Positions 1-10,339 of a stretch of 64,000 bases of DNA are shown piece after piece. The translations under genes and the position numbers were made by a program. The notes beneath the pieces were generated by a model that saw only the letters and a list, made by a program, of their open reading frames with translations, ran no database searches and was not told the origin of the DNA. This stretch comes from Babylonia areolata (taxonomy: Eukaryota > Mollusca > Gastropoda > Neogastropoda > Buccinidae). The stretch lies in NCBI RefSeq assembly GCF_041734735.1, contig NC_134901.1, forward strand, positions 28,704,857 to 28,768,856, given 5' to 3'. Every line of letters starts with the position of its first letter. Within the stretch, counting starts at the first letter, position 1.

Positions 1-99
1 CTGTTGGGGTTTTTTGTTTTTTTTGTTGTTGTTTTTATGCAGAGTTCAATATGCAGAGCCCCGTAATCACATTGAGGCCACCGCAACGTCCAGCATATA

Positions 100-1372
100 T
101 CCGCCATGTTGCACTTCACACCTACAGCACTGTGGACAGACATCCGCCATGTTGCACTTCACACCTACAGCACTGTGGACAGACATCCGCTATATTGCAC
201 TTCACACCTACAGCACTGTGGACAGACATCCGCCATGTTGCACTTCACACCTACAGCACTGTGGACAGACATCCGCTATATTGCACTTCACACCTTCAGC
301 ACTGTGGACAGACATCCGCTATATTGCACTTCACACTTACAGCACTATGGACAGACATCCGCTATATTGCACTTCACACCTACAGCACTGTGGACAGACA
401 TCCGCTATATTGCACTTCACACCTTCAGCACTGTGGACAGACATCCTCTATATTGCACTTCACACCTTCAGCACTGTGGACAGACATCCTCTATATTGCA
501 CTTCACACCTTCAGCACTGTGGACAGACATCCTCTATATTGCACTTCACACCTTCAGCACTGTGGACAGACATCCTCTATATTGCACTTCACACCTACAG
601 CACTGTGGACAGACATCCGTCTTGTTGCATTTCACACCTACAGCACTGTGGACAGACATCCGTCTTGTTGCATTTCACACCTACAGCACTGTGGACAGAC
701 ATCCGTCTTGTTGCATTTCACACCTACAGCACTGTGGACAGACATCCGTCTTGTTGCATTTCACACCTACAGCACTGTGGACAGACATCCGTCTTGTTGC
801 ATTTCACACCTACAGCACTGTGGACAGACATCCGTCTTGTTGCATTTCACACCTACAGCACTGTGGACAGACATCCGTCTTGTTGCATTTCACACCTACA
901 GCACTGTGGACAGACATCCGTCTTGTTGCATTTCACACCTACAGCACTGTGGACAGACATCCGCCATGTTGCATTTCACACTTACAGCACTGTGGACAGA
1001 CATCCGCCATGTTGCATTTCACACCTACAGCACTGTGGACAGACATCCGCCATGTTGCGCTTCACACTTACAGCACTATGGACAGACATCCGTCATGTTG
1101 CGCTTCACACTTACAGCACTATGGACAGACATCCGCCATGTTGCACTTCACACTTACAGCACTATGGACAGACATCCGTCATGTTGCGCTTCACACTTAC
1201 AGCACTATGGACAGACATCCGTCTTGTTGCGCTTCACACTTACAGCACTATGGACAGACATCCGTCATGTTGCGCTTCACACTTACAGCACTATGGACAG
1301 ACATCCGTCATGTTGCACTTCACACTTACAGCACTATGGACAGACATCCGTCATGTTGCACTTCACACCCAC
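100..1372. repeat. 43-bp minisatellite, about 29 copies
   Basis: A head-to-tail array whose unit reads CACTTCACACCTACAGCACT, then GTGGACAGACATCCGCCATG, then TTG. Variants cluster in blocks: CGCTATA and CCTCTATA types to about 600, CGTCTTG types from 600 to 950, and CGTCATG with ACTATGG types after 1040. Such blocks imply local amplification. As 43 is not a multiple of 3, each open frame cycles through all three readings and yields long meaningless ORFs. Confidence 0.97.
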
Positions 1373-1469
1373 AAAGATGAGGATCGACAGACAAACTTCC
1401 ACCCTGACCACCAAGATGGTTCCTGGCATCTGCCAATGAGAACAGCAGAAGATCACCAACAAAATCTGT

Positions 1470-1850
1470 CTGTCGGTCGGTCTGTCTGTCTCTGTCTCAT
1501 TTTCTCTCATTATATAGATAGATAGATAGATAGATAGATATGTATATATCTGTCAGTCTGTCTCTTTGTGTATGTCTCTCTGGTAATTTGTCCGTCTCAA
1601 TCTGTCTATCACCCCCCCCCCCTCTCTCTCTCTCTATCTCCCTTTCTCTCCCTCCGTCTTTCCCCCACCCCCTTATCTCTCTATCTCTAAGGCAATGGCA
1701 GCCGCATGATTCAACTCTTCCTCCACCAACCCCCTACCCCCACTTTCTCACCTCCCCCCTCCCCCTCCCACTTTCCTCCCACCTGTTTTCTTTCTTTCCT
1801 CCTACCCCCACCTCTTTCTCCGCCGTGCGCTCCGCACTGTCTGCCAATAC
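1470..1850. repeat. Pyrimidine-rich low-complexity DNA
   Basis: TCTG/GTCTGTCT runs, a short GATA run (1513-1541), a C-run near 1612 and CT-rich sequence up to 1850. No coding signal is visible. Confidence 0.85.
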
Positions 1851-2167
1851 TGATCACTGGCTTCGATTTTATCGATCTACGTACGTGTGCACGCCTTTGT
1901 TCGCAACCCCACAGTTCCTTGCTCCCAACGCCAGAGCAAGGCGGCCGCAGTTCTTTTTTTCGCTGAGCCTTCGGCAATCGTTCGGTAAACACACAGGGAG
2001 GAAAGCCAGTGCCTTCTGTTTAGGGGGTGTCCTAACAGCCTGAAGAAAAAGAATGTGTGCTCTTGCTATACATATCAGCTATTGACGAAGTGTGTGATTG
2101 TCACTTTAGTTAGATAAGTGCTTGTGTTTGTGGAGTTACGTGCTGTGGTGCTGGCGCGCGCGCGCGC

Positions 2168-2199
<32 letters not shown>

Positions 2200-2399
2200 C
2201 TAATTGTGGTTTCATTGGAGATTAAGAAAAAAAAATTCTGAACAGTGAGCTGGAAATTTTCAGTGAACGTTTTAGAAGGTGTGTGGAAAAGTCAGCCCGC
2301 TTTGTTTACTGTTGGGGTGTCGGGTAAGTGTGATTGATGTGTTTTTGTGTACTCTCTTGTTGTTATTGTTGTTGGTTGGCTTGTTGTTGGTGGTGGTGG
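1851..2399. other. Mostly unique sequence upstream of the first gene
   Basis: This stretch is mixed sequence with a GC/GT dinucleotide run at 2153-2198. A strong donor-like GTAAGTGT begins at 2324, so a non-coding first exon of the gene starting at 6052 could end at 2323. Nothing else supports that. No coding region is recognised. Confidence 0.3.
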
Positions 2400-2832
2400 T
2401 GGTGGTGTTTCTTCTTCTCCTTCTTCTCCTCCTCCTCCTCCTCTTCTTCTTCTTCTTTTTCTTCTTCTTCTTCTTTCTTCTTCCCTCCTCCTCCTCCTCT
2501 ATTCTTCTTCTTCTTCCTTCTTCTTCCCTCCTCCTCCTCCTCTATTCTTCTTCTTCTTCTTTCTTCTTCCCTCCTCCTCCTCTTCTTCTTCTTCCCTCCT
2601 CCTCCTCTTCCTCCTCTTCTTCTTCTGCTTTCTTCTTCCCTCCTCCTCCTCCTCTTCTTCTTCCCTCCTCCTCCTCTTCTTCTTCTTCCCTCCTCCTCCT
2701 CTTCTTCTTCTTCCCTCCTCCTCCTCCTCTCTTCTTCTTCCCTCCTCCTCCTCCTCTTCTTCTTCTTCCCTCCTCCTCCTCCCCTCCTCCTCTTCTTCTT
2801 CCTTCTTCTTCTTCTTCCCTCCTCCTCCTGTG
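2400..2832. repeat. 430-bp polypyrimidine (CTT/CTC) tract
   Basis: The plus strand is almost pure C and T, with alternating (CTT)n and (CTC)n blocks and recurring TTCTTCCCTCCTCCTCCTCC segments. Serine/leucine/proline-rich and glutamate/arginine-rich ORFs on the two strands are products of composition. Such strand-asymmetric tracts can form triplex (H-) DNA. Confidence 0.95.
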
Positions 2833-2984
2833 GAGGTCACAGTTGTTTGTCGTTTGCATTTTTTGTCTTCCACTTTTCTTGCTCGTTCTCTTTGTTTTCT
2901 TTCGGCTTTCCTGTTTTAGTTTCAGTTTTATGTCCGCTGCTTCTTTTCCGTGGTGCGTTTCTGTTTAATCCATCTCATTCTTTC

Positions 2985-3092
2985 TCTCTTTCTGTGTGTG
3001 TGTCTGTCTCTCTCTCGTCTGTTCCTCTGTCTGTCCGCATGTCTGTCTGTCAGCGCGCGCACGCGTTTTGTGTGTGTGTGTGTGTGTGTGTG
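2985..3092. repeat. CT/TG low-complexity run
   Basis: TCTC and TGTC repeats end in (TG)n at 3069-3092. Confidence 0.85.
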
Positions 3093-3159
3093 CTGTAGAG
3101 TCGGGGGTGGCGTGTCTGGAAGTGTACAATCGCGGAAAACGAAAACAACTTATTATTAA

Positions 3160-3720
3160 TTCCACTTAATTCTATACAAAACTTCTTTCAGTAAGTTAAT
3201 CCAGATAAACAGTCAACGCATAGAACTATTTGTGTGGTCACAAATTCAGGCAGTGTAAGAAATACTTTGCTACAGGTGCAAGCACGATAGCTGATAAACA
3301 GAAAGAAATCTTGACTAAAGTGAAGGTTATAGTCATACAGCAAACTGTCACACGAAGTTAAGCTTGAAATTCATGTTAACACTGAATAAAGGCAACTAAC
3401 AAGTTGTTGTTATTTCACCACCCTTCTCTCCCCACCCCCACTCCCACACCCCCTCCCTCCTCCCTCTGTTGGAAGAGTCAACAACACACGGTTCACATCA
3501 TTCACTCAATTAATCATTGACATGGAGTGAACTAGTCCCTTCTCTATTTTTATCCTTGTTGGAAGCACTGTTGACTTTTCATTTCCTGTGTCACTGACCT
3601 TACTTGGTGTTGGTTGATTGGCTGTGTGATTGGTCAGCGGTGTTACCTCCCTTCCCTGGCTTGTCCGCTTGTTCCCCCACTTGAAAGTCCGAGTGTAATA
3701 TGAGTGAGTGAGTTTTTTTG
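3160..3720. other. Unique sequence with no gene seen
   Basis: A-rich unique DNA followed by a C-rich patch (3420-3466). Neither strand shows a convincing exon. Confidence 0.4.
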
Positions 3721-3727
3721 TTATGTT

Positions 3728-3730
<3 letters not shown>

Positions 3731-3793
<63 letters not shown>

Positions 3794-3920
3794 GGTGTGT
3801 GTGTGTGTGTGTGTGTGTGTCGGTGTGTGTGTGTGTGTGTACGTAAGTTCGAGTATAAGTGAGTTTTTTTTTGTTATGTGTGTGTGTGTTTGTCGGTGTC
3901 GGTGTGTGTGTGTGTGTGTG
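3731..3920. repeat. (TG)n microsatellite
   Basis: About 110 bp of nearly perfect TG with a few TCGG interruptions, then a spacer and a second TG run. Valine/cysteine and threonine/histidine ORFs across it are artefacts. Confidence 0.97.
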
Positions 3921-4344
3921 CTTGCACGCGGACGAGACACAACCAGATGAATTCGCCTGAACGTTGAGTAAGTTCACCCAGTGTCCCGTACATCGGACAA
4001 GGCATTAATGGAATTGGGAAAACGATCTGTCTCTCCATACATTAAATCATTAGGAGTTCTTATAATGGAGGGGAAGGGCAACTAGCCACCACCATGTTTA
4101 TCTTCCAGCAGAAAGTGGACTGGCATTGTGGCATTGACCTTTCGACAGCATTCACTGCCGACACTTCACGAAAGGCTGGAGACCTGGCTGCCTTATTATC
4201 TGCACTCAGTTATCGCGATCTCTGAAGCAGTTGGTCAGTGATAGATCCTTTCCAGGTTATCAGCCACCAGGGTGGCACCAGGTACACACACGGGCTCACA
4301 GACCGCCACTGTTTGACCCCTCACTTTCTCCATGACTCTGTTGT
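3921..4344. other. Unique sequence
   Basis: No recognised gene. A 43-codon ATG-to-stop frame (4094-4225) has a good start context but no recognisable homology. Confidence 0.3.
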
Positions 4345-4515
4345 TAGGTTATGGGAGGGGTGGCTTAGTGGGGACGCGTCCGTCTGGGAAGTGAGGGAAT
4401 CTGTGCGCACGGGTTCGAATCCCCACACTCGGCAGTATTCCTCCTCCTACTCCTCCTTCGCTAGGCCTTAAGTAGTGGTCTGGACGCTAGTCATTCGGGT
4501 GAGACGATAAATTGG
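4345..4515 (+). mobile_element. SINE family B, 5' (tRNA-like) part
   Basis: The head contains GTGGCTTAGTGGGGACGCG (A-box-like) and GGTTCGAATCC (B-box), then the family's conserved GGTCTGGACGCTAGTCATTC body. The rest of the element is missing because TG/GC repeats follow directly. Better-preserved copies are at 22964 and 41340, and one in reverse at 57608. Confidence 0.75.
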
Positions 4516-4540
4516 GGGAAGGGAGGGGGAGATGTTGGAG

Positions 4541-4543
4541 TGC

Positions 4544-4574
<31 letters not shown>

Positions 4575-4832
4575 TGTGTTGGTGGGTGTTTCTAGTCCAT
4601 TCTCTTCTGGAGACACACATTCCTCAACAGAACAACCACCTTTAAGCAGGCATGTGTTCAAGTTCGTCTTGGCGGCTTTGACAATCGTCTCAAGCAGTTC
4701 GATATCAGGCTTACATCGGGTGGTGTGTGAGTGAAGAATCAGTCTTTTCATCTTCATCACAGCCTCTCCACCCCACATACTTCGAAACGTTGCATGTATG
4801 TATGTATAGGGAGGTTGGGGTTTTCGAGTGCG

Positions 4833-4884
<52 letters not shown>

Positions 4885-4892
4885 CGCGCGCG

Positions 4893-4952
<60 letters not shown>
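4541..4952. repeat. GC/TG and CA/GC dinucleotide tracts
   Basis: (GC)n(TG)n occupies 4541-4580. At 4828-4952 blocks of (GC)n and (AC)n alternate. Alternating purine-pyrimidine DNA of this kind is prone to Z-DNA. A unique segment lies between the two tracts. Confidence 0.93.
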
Positions 4953-4953
<1 letters not shown>

Positions 4954-5896
4954 ACATACACATAACAACAACAACAACAACAAAACCCGAGTGGAAACAC
5001 TGCCAGAGATTAACTCTTTCATGACGCTTTGAAAGCCAAGGACCTGCACGCACAGTAACACCGACAGAACAGTGAATGGTGGGCGGCCAACTTGGCTTTG
5101 TGCCGAAGATTGAAGCCGCCTTTTGTGATACAGTTAGTATGTCCTAGGACAGGAGACTACGCCACAGGTTTTCTTCTCTTTTTTTCTCTCTTTTTTTCTT
5201 TTGTTGTTGTTGTTGTTTGTTTGTTTGTTTGTTTGTTTGTTGTTGTTTTTTACACACCTACAGAAATGTCAGTTTCATAAACCTTTTCAGGAGAACGAAC
5301 GAACGAACGAACGGAATTATATTTTTCTAGGGTATTGAGATAAGCACTTCTTTCTTTTTTTTTACCAGCCCAAGGGTACAAGAAAAAAGCGCGCGCGCGC
5401 GCGCGCTGACACGTCCCACTTGTCTTGATTCTAAGTCTTGGTTACAGTACCCAGAGTTGATAATGTTTGTGATCATTTCTTTTCCTATATTGATGTTAAC
5501 TGTTAACGTTCTGGGTCTCTGCACTAAGGCTGCAGAGCACATTATGAATAAACATTGTTATCATCGTCATCATCATTATCATCACCAACATCATCATCAT
5601 AATCATTACTATTAATGATGCCTTGTAATGAACAGAAGTGTAATTCATGATCATGATCATCATCATTATTATCATCAATCATGCCTCGTAATGAACACAT
5701 ATGTGCATACAGAGAGTGCTTAATTAAGAAAGCTGCGAGTCGGTGTCTTTTTCAACGTTTTATTAGATTTGCATTTTATGAAAGAGATATGTTCGTGCAA
5801 CATTGCGTAATTTTGTCATCGTACTGAAGAATATGAAATTCGCCACAATCCGTGACGATGTAGTTAAGTGCCATGGACTTACGTGTTTATTTGTGT
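4953..5896. other. Unique and simple sequence
   Basis: Contains a T/GTTT-rich stretch (5168-5250), (GAAC)n near 5293, a (GC)n run at 5390-5407 and ATC-rich patches (5556-5680). No exon is recognised. Confidence 0.4.
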
Positions 5897-6010
5897 ATGT
5901 GTGTGTGTGTGTGTGTGTGTATGTGTGTGCGCGCGCGCGCGTGTGTATGTGTGTGTGAGTGTGTGTATGTGTGTGAGTGTGTGCATGTGTGCGTGTCCAT
6001 GCGCGCGTCT
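5897..6010. repeat. (TG)n/(GC)n tract just before the predicted first exon
   Basis: Imperfect TG with a GC block at 5929-5941. It ends about 40 bp before the proposed start codon at 6052. Confidence 0.9.
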
Positions 6011-6051
6011 GTGTATGGTTGAAATTGACAGACAAAAGACATCATCAGACA

Positions 6052-6111
6052 ATGGACCCATTCGAGTCCAGTTCACTTCCACAGCATCACAGTCATGGAC
6101 GTCATAGCAAC
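6052..6111 (+). CDS. Tentative first coding exon of the DUF1330-like gene
   Basis: Twenty codons from ATG to donor GTGAGTCT, ending in phase 0 as exon 7947 requires. The other frame over the same bases (ending in MDVIA) looks more protein-like but would leave phase 2, which does not fit the next exon. Confidence 0.4.
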
Positions 6112-6189
6112 GTGAGTCTCTGTCTCCTTTGTCTTCTCAGTGTCGCGTCGTTGTGCTGCTGATGGTGGTGATGATGATGATGTACATCC

Positions 6190-6257
<68 letters not shown>

Positions 6258-7761
6258 TGCTGCAATCTTGTGTGTGCGTTCTGTCTCTTACTATTCGTCT
6301 TCAATTTTCCCTCTTTCTTTTGTTCGTTATTATTGTTGTTCTTATTATCTAACTTTCTCTTCTTCTTTTTCCTGCTCTTTTGGTTTGGTGCTTCTCTGCT
6401 TCCATTTTTGGGTGGGGTTTTTTTTTGTTTTGTTTTTTTGTTGGTTCCTCCTTCCTTCCTTCCTTCCTTTCTGTTTTTCCGTCTTCTCTTTCTTCTTGCT
6501 CCTCTCACCTCTGTAGCGCTAGTATAATACCAAAACTACATCATAAGAAGAAGGAAACAGAAATTCTAAATTAATATTTGGCACTGTGCATCAGTGGCGC
6601 ATACCTCCACCAACACAGGGGTTAATTCCCCTGTCTGACAAACGTCCTTGAATCTTTTAATTATCTTCCCTGAATCCAAATCGTGAGGAAAAGAAAAACA
6701 CTGGATTTTGAACACCAAACAATAACGTGAGCAGAACGTAATGGATCGTTCCTAGAAACACGGTCGTCACTCACAAGTTCACAAAAGGGTTGTCTCTGGC
6801 CAAATTCCCCAGAAAAGTCAAACCGATTTTAATAGAAAAACAGATACACTTGCAGGCAGAAAATACAGGAGAAAATAATTTCAAGGGTGGCGCTACGCTG
6901 TGGCGACGCGCTCTCCGTTCCCCGGACGTCAGCAACCTGAATTTGACACAAAGAATTCTGTTGCGAGAAAAAGTAATACAATACAGTACAATACAATGCA
7001 ATCAACGCAACGCAACGCAACGCAACGCAACGCAACACACTACACTACACTACACTACACTACAATACAATACAATACAATACAATACACAGTGAGTGAA
7101 AACATTACCCTGACTGAATTTGTGTTCAGCAACTGTCAGTCTTCTTCCCATTCTTCTTCTTCTTCTTCGTCTTCTTCTTCTTCTTCGTCTTCTTCTTCTT
7201 CGTCTTCTTCTTCTTCTTCGTCTTCTTCTTCTTCTTCGTCTTCTTCTTCTTCTTCGTCTTCTTCAATTGTTGATGCTGGTGCTGTAACATAATGATGGTA
7301 ATGGTGAATAGAGAGAGTATTCGTGCGTCTGACTGTCTGTTTATCCCTCTCTGTCTGTCTGTCTGTTTATCCCTCTGTCTGTCTGTTTATCCCTCTGTCT
7401 GTCTGTTTATCCCTCTATCTGTCTGTTTATCCCTATGTCTGTCTGTCTGTTTATCCCTCTGTCTGTCTGTTTATCCCTCTGTCTGTCTATTTATCCCTCT
7501 GTCTGTCTATCCCTCTGTTTGTTTTTGTGTGCGCGCGAACAAAATAACACGACGATTAAGTGTTTTTTGTTTTTATCTGCGGTTTCATCACAGTTTATGT
7601 TTTAACACGGGAAAGTAATTTTGAATCAAGGACGAGGGCTTTGTTGGGTAAAGGATAAAATATATATATAAATTAAAAGAAAAGAAAAACAGCAAAAGCA
7701 CAATGTTTCAAAAACAAAAACAAAAAAAATTAAACAGTCATGTACATGTGTGTTCGTGCGT

Positions 7762-7844
<83 letters not shown>

Positions 7845-10282
7845 TGTGTGTGTGTGTGTGCGTGTATGTGCGTGCGCGCGCACGTGTGTGAGTGCGTGTG
7901 TGTGTTTTGTATATATGTGTGCGTGCAAATGCGCACGTGCACACAGGACGGGGTGTACATGTTCCTGAGGTTCCCCACCAACAACGGAACGACGGTGGGC
8001 GTGGTGCAACAGGCAGTGGTGCTGGCTCAGAGGGCCGTCACCAACTTGAGGGGACGCTTCGTCGGCATCGCCAGAAAGGTCAGTCAGTGCACGCTATCCT
8101 CCGCTGGGGGGCCTCGGGGCGGCGGCGGCGACGGCGCCAATAGATCCTTCCACTGATGTCTTGTCATCAGTGTGGGCTCTGACCGCTGGCTGTGGAGCAG
8201 ACCCCGGCGTCTTAGGCTGGCTTGAGTTGTTGGGGATTTGTCGTTGTTATTATTATTAATATCATTGTTCTTGTTGTTGTTATTACTGTTTGCATATTAT
8301 TATTAATGCTGTCGTTGTTGTTGTCGTCGTTGTTGTTCTTAGTATTATCAGAATTATCAGCATTATCATTATTGTTAGTATTATCAGTATTATCATCAGC
8401 ATCATCTTTATTATTATTATTATCATTATTATTGTTGTTGTTAGTAGTATCAGTATTAGCAGCATTATCAGTATTGTTAGTACTATCAGTACTATCAGTA
8501 TTATTGATATCATCGTCATCATCATCATCATCATTATTATTATTATTATCATCATCATCATCATCATCGTTGTTGTTGTTGTTTGTATTATCAGTATCAT
8601 CATCATCATTATTATTATTATTATTATTATTATATTGTCGTTGTTGTTGTTATCATTAGTATCAGTATTATTAGCATTGTTGTTATTATTATCAGTATCA
8701 TTAGCATTATCAATATTGTTAGTACTATCAGTATTATTAGCATCATCATCTTCTTCTTCATCGTTGTTATTGTTATCATTATTATCATTATTATTATCAT
8801 CATCATTATTATCATTATTACTGATGTTATTGTTGCTGTTGTTATCGTTGTTGTTGCTGTCAGTATTATTAGTATCATCATCATCATTATCATCTTATTT
8901 GTATCAGTATTGTTGTTGTTGTTGGTAGTATTATTGGTATTAGTATTAATGTTGTTGTTAGTTTTATTAGTATTATCAGTATTGTTAGAAGTAGCCATCA
9001 TCATCACAATCATCGTCATCATCATCAGCAGCAGCAGCATCATTAGGAATGATATGGATACTTATATAGCGCCTATCCTCAGTCAAGAGAGCAAGCTCTA
9101 AGCGCTTTACAAACACGGGGTCATTTGCACAACAGGCTGCCTACCCGGGTAGAGCCGATTGACGGCTGCCATTGGGCGCTCATCATTAGTTTCCAGTGTC
9201 ATTCAATCATATTTCAGGCACGCACACATGCACACTCAGACAGACATGTAGCATTCTCATGATGATGATGATGATGGTGATGGCGATGATGATGATGATA
9301 ATAATGGTGATGATGGTGATGATGATGATGATGATGGTGATGATGGTGATAATGATAATGATGGTGATGATGATGATGATGGTGATGATAATGATGATGA
9401 TGGTGATGATGATGATGGTGATGGTGATGATAATGATGATGGTGGTGATGGTGATGATGGTGATGATAATGATATTGATGGTGATGATGATGATGATGAT
9501 GGTGATGATAATGATGATGACGATGATGATGATGATGGTGATGATAATGATGATGGTGATGATGATGATGATGATGATGATGATGGTGATGATAATGATG
9601 ATGATGGTGATGATGATGATGATGGTGATGATAATGATGATGATGATGATGATGATGGTGATGATAATGATGATGATGGTGATGATGATGATCACCAGAC
9701 GTGGGACCTGACTCCATCTAAGTGGAAGGACGAGGCAGTGGTGGTGTTCTGGTTCCGAACCACCGACAACGCCCGCACCTTCTTCGTGTCGGACATGAGG
9801 ATGAAGCAGCCAGACTTCCCGGCCCCGGCAGGACTCTGTGATGCCTGGGCTGTGGTCAGGGCCTACATCCCGTCTGACGAACTGGGTATTGGGCTGTGCT
9901 GGGCTGTGCTGTGCTGTGCTGGGCTGGGCTGGGCTGTGCTGTGCTGTGCTGGGCTGTGTTGGGTTGGGTTAGATCGTGGTGTATTGTGGTGTGACTGGTT
10001 GGGTTGGGTTGGGTTGGGTTGGGTTATATTTGGTTGTGCTGTGCTGTGCTGTGCTGTGCTGGTTTGGGTTGGGTTGGGTTGTGGTGTAGTGTGTTGTGGT
10101 GTGCTGTGGTGCGGTGCATTGCGATGTGTCGTGTCGTGTCGAGTCGAGTCGTGTAGTGTCAGTCGTGTCGCGTTGTGCTGCGTCGCGTCGCGTGGTGTCG
10201 TGTCCCGTCCTGTCGTGTCGCGTTCTGTTGCGCTGTGTTGTGTTGTGCTGTGTCGTATCGTGTCGTGTCGTATTGTGCTGTG

Positions 10283-10339
<57 letters not shown>

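Noticed and set aside
14-1525. Three overlapping plus-strand ORFs of 424-503 codons
   Set aside because: They are the three readings of the 43-bp satellite and cycle through the same phrases; no start, splice or domain evidence.
2279-3098. Ser/Leu/Pro-rich and Glu/Arg-rich ORFs
   Set aside because: Composition artefacts of polypyrimidine DNA.
4094-4225. 43-codon ORF with a good start context
   Set aside because: No recognisable homology, no neighbour in phase; expected by chance.
6030-6111. Internal exon in the frame ending MDVIA
   Set aside because: Leaves phase 2, which cannot join exon 7947 in its coding frame.
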